DNA from: Pseudothermotoga sp.
GTDB lineage: Bacteria; Thermotogota; Thermotogae; Thermotogales; DSM-5069
Reading direction: 5' to 3'
Length of the DNA: 6,273 bases
Assembly: GCA_028276125.1 (NCBI GenBank)
Contig: JAPYWY010000100.1
Span: 1-6,273, forward strand
Shown here: in pieces, positions 1-4,805 of the stretch
Position numbering within the stretch: the first letter of the stretch is position 1
Layout: the number at the start of each line of letters is the position of its first letter
Translations under genes and position numbers: made by a program
The notes under the pieces: model-generated
Database searches by the model: none
Seen by the model: only the letters and a program-made list of their open reading frames with translations
What the model was told of the DNA's origin: nothing

Positions 1-798
1 AACGAGTGGGCGCGCCACGATGATCCTTCTGTATTTCTTCTGATTGATCATCTTTTCCAATGCGCACGCGAGCGCTATGAGTGTTTTGCCCGTCCCAGCG
101 ATTCCTACCAGCGTCACCAAAGAAACTTCGTCGTCCATCATTGCATCCATGGCGTAGAGCTGTTCTTCGTTCAAAGGTTGAATTCCCCAAATCGTGCTCG
201 AAAGGTCCAAAGACAACCTCGCCGCCTTGCCTTGCTTCACCTTGAAGTACCCGCTGGGGCTCTTGACGTACTCGTTCTCGAGCAAGCCACTCAAAGATTC
301 TCCGTCCGAGATCGGCACTTCGACGAACTTGTATCCATCTGGTAACAACGACAGATTGGATCTGTCCGTCAGATAATCTTGTGCCTGGATCCCCAATGCG
401 GAGGCTTTCACCCGCAAACTTATGTCCTTGCTTACCAGTATGGTTGGGATCGAGCTCGTCCTGCTCAGCCTCACGACGTACGCGAGAATCCAGTTGTCGA
501 TGTACTTGGATCGAAAGTACTCGACGAAGTCTTCCCTCAGGTTCGTCAGGCTCATCACTGTGAGCGTTCCACCGTTTTCCAGACGCACACCTTTCGAGAG
601 ATCGCCAGATTCTCTGAGTTTGTCCAGCTCTCTCACCACTTGTCTCGCCGACCTACCCACTGAGTCCGATCTTCTCTTGAGCGAGTCGAGCTCTTCGAGC
701 ACCGGTAAGGGTATGACGACGTTGTTGTCTTCGAAGCTGTAAATGCTCTCTGGATCGTGGACCAAGACGTTGGTGTCCAAAACGTAGTTCTTCACCAT
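1..798 (-). CDS. PIN domain-PhoH family ATPase (YlaK-like), N-terminal 266 residues, 3' end beyond left edge
   Basis: The reading frame is open from an ATG at 798-796 to the window edge and gives 266 codons. I translated it by hand. Residues 1 to about 145 form a PIN nuclease-like domain: the opening strand YVLDTNVLVHDP carries the first acidic residue D8, followed by E36 in VLEELDSLK, D101 in YIDNWIL and D125 in VSKDI, the usual order of PIN acidic ligands. After a linker, the PhoH P-loop ATPase domain begins near residue 205 with WGIQPLNEEQLYAMDAM and then Walker A GIAGTGKT (232-239). The visible part ends at RRIIVARPLV, a strongly conserved PhoH segment. Walker B and the rest of the ATPase lie outside. 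The start overlaps the exonuclease stop by 7 bases; GGAG at 811-808 is 9 bases upstream. A GTG directly after the ATG (795) is an alternative start. PIN-PhoH proteins are thought to be cytoplasmic, ATP-driven RNA-processing enzymes (helicase/RNase); the RNA target here is unknown. The family call is firm, the activity is inferred. Confidence 0.93.
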   Translation of the reverse strand, partial: MVKNYVLDTNVLVHDPESIYSFEDNNVVIPLPVLEELDSLKRRSDSVGRSARQVVRELDKLRESGDLSKGVRLENGGTLTVMSLTNLREDFVEYFRSKYIDNWILAYVVRLSRTSSIPTILVSKDISLRVKASALGIQAQDYLTDRSNLSLLPDGYKFVEVPISDGESLSGLLENEYVKSPSGYFKVKQGKAARLSLDLSSTIWGIQPLNEEQLYAMDAMMDDEVSLVTLVGIAGTGKTLIALACALEKMINQKKYRRIIVARPLV

Positions 799-1361
799 TC
801 CTCACCACTCCACGTCTTCACCAGTTCGATAACGTCCATCTCAAGATCGCGAACCATTCTCAGGAATATCTTCGCCGTGACGATCGCATCGTCCAAGGCC
901 CTGTGTGTCGGCGTTGGTAGATCGTAACGTTTTGCGAGCCAGGACAAAGACTTTCTCTCCTTGAAGAGTAGCTCGGCAATCTCGTAAGTATCCAAGAAAC
1001 GCACTGTGGGAAGGAAGGTTCCAATTTCCTTGGCCGTGAAATCGAGAAAGGTCAGGTCGAACTCCGCACGGTGAAAGATCATGATCGATCTGCTCACGTA
1101 ACTGCGAATCTTTTCGAAGACTTCGTCCATGCTCGGTGCGTCCCGCAGCTGTTCGTTTCCTATCCCGTGGACTTTTTCGACCGTGGCTGGCACCCGAATC
1201 TGAGGATTCACCAAAGAATGGTAGATCCCCCTGTAGAGGATCTTACCCTTGTAGATTGGTACCATGGCGACTTCTATTATGCGATCGCCAGCCAAAGGAT
1301 TGGTCCCCGTGGTCTCCGTGTCCATGGCGCAGAAGATGTGATCTGTCGGTTTTGTTCTCAA
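792..1361 (-). CDS. DnaQ-like (DEDDh) 3'-5' exonuclease, stand-alone
   Basis: The protein has 189 residues and is essentially one exonuclease domain plus a short tail. The DEDDh motifs are complete: Exo I MDTETTG with D14 and E16, Exo II FHRAEFDLTFL with D102, and Exo III HRALDDAIVTA with H153 and D158. This matches the epsilon/PolC-type proofreading family, which removes nucleotides from 3' ends using two metal ions. The position corresponding to the usual Asn of HNA in Exo II is Arg98 here, which is unusual. There is no fused GIY-YIG, helicase or polymerase domain and I see no obvious sliding-clamp-binding motif, so it may be a separate proofreading subunit, a repair exonuclease or an RNA/oligonucleotide trimmer. 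The start is a TTG at 1361-1359. It overlaps the mscS stop by 4 bases (TTGA) and has AAGGAG at 1375-1370, 8 bases upstream. The nearby ATG at 1366 is out of frame. It is translated between the MscS channel and the PIN-PhoH gene in one operon. Family confident, substrate unknown. Confidence 0.9.
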   Translation of the reverse strand: MRTKPTDHIFCAMDTETTGTNPLAGDRIIEVAMVPIYKGKILYRGIYHSLVNPQIRVPATVEKVHGIGNEQLRDAPSMDEVFEKIRSYVSRSIMIFHRAEFDLTFLDFTAKEIGTFLPTVRFLDTYEIAELLFKERKSLSWLAKRYDLPTPTHRALDDAIVTAKIFLRMVRDLEMDVIELVKTWSGEEW

Positions 1362-2140
1362 ACCATTCTCTCCTTGATGTGAACATCGAGTTGCGGGAAA
1401 GGTATCACGATGCCGTTGGCTTCGAGTTCTCTCTTGATCCTGTTTGCCAAACTGTTGAGAGCATCGAAGTAGTTCTCACGTCTGATCCAAAAGTGTACAT
1501 CGAAGTCTATCGACGATGAACTAAAACCAGCGAAAACGATCGCGTTGCTCACTTCGGGAGATTTTTCAACGAGAGGCTCTTCATCTATGCATTTTCTCAG
1601 CACATTCAAAACCTTGACAAGGTCGCTACCGTAAGAGACGGAAACCTTCACTGTGAGTCTTCTGATGTTCGTAGGCCAGTGGTTGATGAGCCTTTGGTTC
1701 CACACCTGTTTGTTGGGTATCAAAACACGTTTTCCGTCGAAAGTGCGCAGCACCGTGTGGTTGTAGTTTATTACTTCGACGACGCCAACGATACCATCTA
1801 TCTCAACCACATCGTTTTCGAGCAGTTTTCCAGTGAATGTCACGAGTAAGCCGCTTATGAAGTTCGAAAGCGGTTCTTGAACAGCAAAGCCTATCGCGAT
1901 CCCACCGATCCCAAGTGCCGTCAGGTAGGGAAACAAGTTGACCTGCCAGATATCCAGCACGACCATGAGCGCGATGACGAGCGCGATCGTGAGGAGAATC
2001 GTTCGGAGGGTGTTCTTCATCCTCAGCTCCTTGCCTAACCTCTTCGTCGCCCTCAATATACTCTCGTAGAGAAATCTATAGACGGTGTAAGCGACGACTA
2101 TGGTGATTCCGGTCTTTATCAACTGAATGAGCACTGTCAA
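1358..2140 (-). CDS. mscS: MscS-family small-conductance mechanosensitive ion channel
   Basis: This is a compact MscS-type channel of 260 residues, close to the basic MscS size, without an extra N-terminal sensor domain. It would sit in the cytoplasmic membrane and open under membrane tension to release solutes during hypo-osmotic shock. Visible parts: hydrophobic segments at about 4-25, 45-65 and 70-100; the third is the Gly/Ala-rich pore helix with LGIGGIAIGFAVQEPLSNFISG (residues 76-97). Next comes the beta domain (VVEIDGIVGVVEVI, about 111-124; FDGKRVLIPNKQV further on), then an alpha/beta domain ending in the family signature IPFPQ (246-250). I chose the TTG at 2140 because a strong ribosome binding site, AGGAGGTG (2155-2148), lies 7 bases upstream. 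An in-frame TTG at 2164 would put that site inside the gene and fall at or before the predicted transcription start. GTG at 2134 is a further alternative. It is the first gene of the leftward operon. The Gly of the usual GD pair at the start of the beta domain is replaced by Asn (N109-D110). Confidence 0.92.
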   Translation of the reverse strand: MTVLIQLIKTGITIVVAYTVYRFLYESILRATKRLGKELRMKNTLRTILLTIALVIALMVVLDIWQVNLFPYLTALGIGGIAIGFAVQEPLSNFISGLLVTFTGKLLENDVVEIDGIVGVVEVINYNHTVLRTFDGKRVLIPNKQVWNQRLINHWPTNIRRLTVKVSVSYGSDLVKVLNVLRKCIDEEPLVEKSPEVSNAIVFAGFSSSSIDFDVHFWIRRENYFDALNSLANRIKRELEANGIVIPFPQLDVHIKERMV

Positions 2141-2147
2141 TCCCCTC

Positions 2148-2155
2148 CACCTCCT
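2148..2155 (-). promoter_or_regulatory. Ribosome binding site deciding the mscS start
   Basis: Read on the minus strand this is AGGAGGTG, a near-perfect anti-16S match, 7 bases before the TTG at 2140. It supports that TTG (or the GTG two codons later) over the upstream in-frame TTG at 2164, whose use would translate through this site. Confidence 0.8.
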
Positions 2156-2169
2156 GATCCTCAAAAATC

Positions 2170-2178
2170 ATAATAGCA
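2170..2178 (-). promoter_or_regulatory. Probable promoter of the mscS-exonuclease-PhoH operon (extended -10)
   Basis: On the minus strand the sequence is TGC-TATTAT: a -10 hexamer TATTAT (2175-2170) preceded by the TGn extension (TG at 2178-2177). No good -35 hexamer is visible at 16-18 bases upstream, which is tolerable for an extended -10 promoter. Transcription would start near 2163, leaving a leader of about 22 bases before the TTG at 2140. The call rests on sequence match only. Confidence 0.55.
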
Positions 2179-2190
2179 CAGTGTTTCGAG

Positions 2191-2196
2191 TATAAT
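2191..2196 (+). promoter_or_regulatory. Probable -10 element of the ftcD-hutI operon promoter
   Basis: A perfect TATAAT lies 29 bases before the GTG start of ftcD. The -35 region (about 2167-2173, sequence around TCATAA) is a poor match to TTGACA, so the promoter may be weak or may need an activator. Transcription would begin near 2203, giving a short leader of about 23 bases with the ribosome binding site at 2213-2220. The proposed -35 region coincides with the -10 element of the leftward promoter. Confidence 0.6.
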
Positions 2197-2212
2197 CACA
2201 TTAGTGAACGTG

Positions 2213-2220
2213 GGAGGTGA
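2213..2220 (+). promoter_or_regulatory. Ribosome binding site deciding the ftcD start
   Basis: GGAGGTGA, a full anti-16S match, ends 5 bases before the GTG at 2226. The in-frame GTG at 2217 lies inside this site and so cannot be the start it serves. Confidence 0.85.
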
Positions 2221-2225
2221 AGTGT

Positions 2226-3152
2226 GTGAAGATAGTCGAATCTGCGCCAAACTTCAGTGAAGGAAGGAGAGAAGAGGTCGTTAAGCAAATAATAGCTCAG
2301 GCTGAGGGAGTTCAAGATGTGTGGATCTTGGACTGGTCGATGGACGCTGACCACAACAGATCGGTGGTGACGTTGGTGGGTTCACCCGAGCCATTGCTCG
2401 AGGTGCTTTTCAAGATGACCAAAAAAGCTATGGAGCTCATCGATATGAGGACGCACAAGGGAGAACATCCTCGCATGGGCGCGACGGACGTCATACCTTT
2501 GGTGCCGGTGATGAACATCACGATGGAAGAATGCGTAGAACTGTCGAAGCGGCTCGGAGAACGAATCGGTCAGGAGCTGAATATACCCGTGTTCCTCTAC
2601 GAGAGATCTGCGACGGCTCCCCATAGGGAAAATCTGGCGGACATTAGGAAGGGTGAGTTCGAAGGCTTCTTTGAGAAGATCAAAGATCCACGCTGGAAAC
2701 CGGACTTCGGACCAGAAGAGGTACACCCAACAGCGGGTGTGACCGCTGTGGGAGCGAGGGAGTATCTCATCGCATTCAACGTGAACTTGGGAACGACGAG
2801 AATAGAGATCGCTGAAAAGATTGCGAAGGCCGTACGACACATCAGTGGTGGATACAAATACGTCAAGGCGATTGCCGTGGACTTGAAGGAAAAGGGCATG
2901 GTTCAAGTGTCAATGAACATGACGAATTACAAGAAGAGTCCATTGTTCAGGGTCTTCGAAACGATAAAGCGCGAGGCAGAAAGGTACGGCGTGCCCGTTG
3001 TCGGTACGGAGATCATAGGTATGGTTCCGATGCAGGCGATGCTCGAAGTTGCCCAGTTCTATTTGCAACTCGATGACTTTGACATGAACAGGATCATCGA
3101 GAGCAAGATCCTCGAGATACTTGCAAACAAACTGAAAGAGGTGGAGCAATGA
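2226..3152 (+). CDS. ftcD: Glutamate formimidoyltransferase (formiminotransferase), monofunctional
   Basis: The enzyme moves the formimino group of N-formimino-L-glutamate to tetrahydrofolate, giving 5-formiminotetrahydrofolate and glutamate: the final step of one branch of histidine degradation and a one-carbon source. The 308-residue protein covers the two formiminotransferase subdomains only; the cyclodeaminase domain fused in animal FTCD is absent. Seen in the sequence: N-terminal KIVESAPNFSEGRR, DADHNRSVVT (40-49), GEHPRMGATDVIPLVP (79-94) with H81 matching the catalytic histidine known from the animal enzyme, and later VHPTAGVTAVGAREYL followed by FNVNL. The start is GTG at 2226, set by GGAGGTGA five bases upstream; the GTG at 2217 falls inside that site. 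It is the first gene of the rightward operon and its stop overlaps the hutI ATG (ATGA). The adjoining hutI argues for glutamate rather than glycine formiminotransferase activity. A separate cyclodeaminase (FchA) should exist elsewhere in the genome. Confidence 0.95.
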   Translation: MKIVESAPNFSEGRREEVVKQIIAQAEGVQDVWILDWSMDADHNRSVVTLVGSPEPLLEVLFKMTKKAMELIDMRTHKGEHPRMGATDVIPLVPVMNITMEECVELSKRLGERIGQELNIPVFLYERSATAPHRENLADIRKGEFEGFFEKIKDPRWKPDFGPEEVHPTAGVTAVGAREYLIAFNVNLGTTRIEIAEKIAKAVRHISGGYKYVKAIAVDLKEKGMVQVSMNMTNYKKSPLFRVFETIKREAERYGVPVVGTEIIGMVPMQAMLEVAQFYLQLDDFDMNRIIESKILEILANKLKEVEQ

Positions 3153-4348
3153 TACAGCTCGTTGTCGCTGCCGAAAAACTGTGCACACCTAAAGGAAGCA
3201 GTCCAAAATCTGGGCAAGAGATGTCCCGCGTGGAACTTTTGGATCGTGTCTACATCTCAATCGAGGATGGAAAAATAATCGACATCTCGACGTCGAAACC
3301 GAAGAGTTTTGTCAGATTCGTCGAAGCGGATCTGGTGGTTCCTGGGTTCGTTGACTGTCACACGCACATACCGTTTTACGGTTTCAGGGAGAACGACTTT
3401 CTCAAGCGTGTGGGCGGTGCGACCTATTTGCAGTTGCACAGCTCGGGTGGGGGACTCTTTGATACCGTCGAGAGAGTCAGAAAGGCTTCGGAAAGCGATC
3501 TTTTGACCTTCAACTTGAGGTTCCTCAAGGAACTTTTGAAAAAGGGTGTAACGACCGTGGAATGCAAGAGTGGTTATGGACTCGATAAAGAGAGCGAGTT
3601 GAAACAGTTGAACGTGATCGACAAACTTTCCAAGATCGTTCCGCAGGACATCGTTTCCACTTTCCTTGGTGCGCACGCCGTCCCAAAGGGTCTGAGCGAG
3701 AGTGAGTATGTAGATCAGTTGATCGACATGCTGGACGAGGTCAAGAACTACACCAGCTTTGTTGACATCTTCTGCGAAGTTGGGGCCTTCGGTGTTGAGT
3801 CGGCGAGAACTTTTTTGATGAAAGCGCAGGAAAAAGGTTTCAAGTTGCGCGTGCATGCGGACGAAATATCGAACATAGGTGCAAGCAGGCTCGCGGCGGA
3901 GTTTAAAGCTGTGTCTGCGGATCATCTTTTGAAGATAGACGACGATGCCATACAAGCACTCGCTGAATCTGGCACGATTGCGGTCTTGATGCCTTCGACG
4001 AGTTTCCATTTGAATGAAACGTATGCACCGGCACGAAAACTCATCGAATCGAACGTATTCGTGGCGATCGCGAGCGACTTCAATCCCGGTTCGAGTCCAA
4101 CACTGGAACCCACGTTCGTCATGCATTTGGCCGTGAGACATCTGAAGATGTCGCCAGAAGAAGTACTTACGGCTTTCACGCTCAACGCCGCCTGTGTGCT
4201 CAACCTTTCCGACAGACTCGGGACGGTTGAGGTTGGAAAGCAGGCAGATCTTGTCCTTTACGATGATGCGAGTCTCTTAACGCTTCCATACATGATAGGT
4301 CTGAGTCCCAAGGCCGTCGTCAAGAGAGGTCAGGTGTTTGAAAATTGA
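3149..4348 (+). CDS. hutI: Imidazolonepropionase
   Basis: HutI hydrolyses 4-imidazolone-5-propanoate to N-formimino-L-glutamate, the substrate of the preceding ftcD product, so the pair carries out consecutive steps in the cytoplasm. The 399-residue protein has a normal length and the metal-dependent amidohydrolase fold. Motifs seen: VVPGFVDCHTH with metal ligands H71 and H73; GFRENDF and SSGGGL in the substrate loop region (78-103); VECKSGYGLD (137-146); FLGAHAVP with H176; VHADE with ligand H236 and active-site E239; SADHL with H259; and ASDFNPGSSP with ligand D310. The C-terminal GTVEVGKQADLVLYD strand returns to the small beta-sandwich typical of this superfamily. The whole set, especially the GGG loop and SDFNPGSSP, separates HutI from other amidohydrolases. 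The ATG at 3149 overlaps the ftcD stop by 4 bases, so translation is probably coupled. HutH and HutU, which make its substrate from histidine, are not in this window. Confidence 0.96.
   Translation: MIQLVVAAEKLCTPKGSSPKSGQEMSRVELLDRVYISIEDGKIIDISTSKPKSFVRFVEADLVVPGFVDCHTHIPFYGFRENDFLKRVGGATYLQLHSSGGGLFDTVERVRKASESDLLTFNLRFLKELLKKGVTTVECKSGYGLDKESELKQLNVIDKLSKIVPQDIVSTFLGAHAVPKGLSESEYVDQLIDMLDEVKNYTSFVDIFCEVGAFGVESARTFLMKAQEKGFKLRVHADEISNIGASRLAAEFKAVSADHLLKIDDDAIQALAESGTIAVLMPSTSFHLNETYAPARKLIESNVFVAIASDFNPGSSPTLEPTFVMHLAVRHLKMSPEEVLTAFTLNAACVLNLSDRLGTVEVGKQADLVLYDDASLLTLPYMIGLSPKAVVKRGQVFEN
4324..4329 (+). promoter_or_regulatory. Ribosome binding site for rlmH within the end of hutI
   Basis: GAGAGG lies 8 bases before the TTG at 4338. 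It supports TTG as the rlmH start although the site and the start are both inside the hutI coding sequence. Confidence 0.6.
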
Positions 4349-4787
4349 CGTGTTGGTTTTGGGAAAGATGAAAGACTTTGCAAAGATTGCGGAAGAATAC
4401 ATCAAAATGCTTTCACAGTTCATCGAAGTGAGATTGCTCGAGCTGGGGCACGAAAACGTGGAGGACGAGTCCTCCTTGAAGAGAGATGCGACGAGAGTCC
4501 TGAGGATATTGAAAGACGACGATCACCTCATCCTTCTGGATGAGCACGGCGAGGATTTCGATTCGATTTCCTTCGCTCACCACATCTTTGAACTCATGAA
4601 GAGAAAGGGCAAGCTCGTTTTCCTGGTGGGTGGGCCTCTCGGTGTGGATGACAGTTTGAAGAAGAGAGCGAACGAGAAAATTTCCCTTTCGAAGATGACT
4701 CTGACGCATCGAATCGCAACGATAGTTCTTTTGGAGCAACTGTTCAGAAGTTTCAAGATCCTGAGCAACCAGAAGTATCATTATTAG
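4338..4787 (+). CDS. rlmH: 23S rRNA (pseudouridine-1915-N3) methyltransferase RlmH
   Basis: RlmH is a SPOUT-class enzyme that methylates N3 of a pseudouridine in helix 69 of 23S rRNA, using S-adenosylmethionine, on assembled ribosomes. The 149-residue product is near the usual length of about 155. Seen in the sequence: N-terminal KIDVLVLGKMKD; HLILLDEHGEDFDSISFA in the middle; the cofactor-binding knot region FLVGGPLGVDDSL; and the family hallmark LSKMTLTHRIATIVLLEQLF followed by RSFKI and a C-terminal YHY, equivalent to the conserved PYH end. The start is TTG at 4338, which overlaps hutI by 11 bases and has GAGAGG 8 bases upstream; no in-frame ATG precedes the conserved N-terminal strand. 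It stands between catabolic hutI and a membrane protein gene, so it is co-transcribed with unrelated functions. The assignment is firm on motifs; the modified base is taken from family knowledge. Confidence 0.95.
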   Translation: MKIDVLVLGKMKDFAKIAEEYIKMLSQFIEVRLLELGHENVEDESSLKRDATRVLRILKDDDHLILLDEHGEDFDSISFAHHIFELMKRKGKLVFLVGGPLGVDDSLKKRANEKISLSKMTLTHRIATIVLLEQLFRSFKILSNQKYHY

Positions 4788-4790
4788 ACT

Positions 4791-4798
4791 GGAGGTGA
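4791..4798 (+). promoter_or_regulatory. Ribosome binding site of the CNNM/CBS gene
   Basis: GGAGGTGA lies in the 18-base gap after rlmH, 7 bases before the GTG at 4806, and fixes that GTG as the start. No promoter fits in this gap, so the gene depends on upstream transcription. Confidence 0.8.
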
Positions 4799-4805
4799 GC
4801 TTCTG

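Noticed and set aside
194..742. Several plus-strand open frames in the left part of the window
   Set aside because: They are opposite the PIN-PhoH gene, whose PIN acidic residues and Walker A motif are clear on the minus strand across the whole stretch.
1..798. PIN domain as a VapC-type toxin of a toxin-antitoxin pair
   Set aside because: The PIN domain is fused to a PhoH ATPase and no small antitoxin gene is adjacent; the upstream gene is an exonuclease.
2181..2200. Possible CRP-type site (TCACA at 2196-2200)
   Set aside because: Only one half matches; the partner TGTGA is not found at the required 6-base spacing.
2382..2906. 174-codon open frame antisense to ftcD
   Set aside because: A shadow of ftcD; rich in His, Arg and Phe as expected of complementary frames, with no recognisable domain.
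3257..4141. Long 294-codon open frame antisense to hutI
   Set aside because: It lies wholly opposite a strongly motif-supported hutI, its translation resembles no family I know, and the length is explained by the codon pattern of the real gene. No ribosome binding site or promoter supports it.
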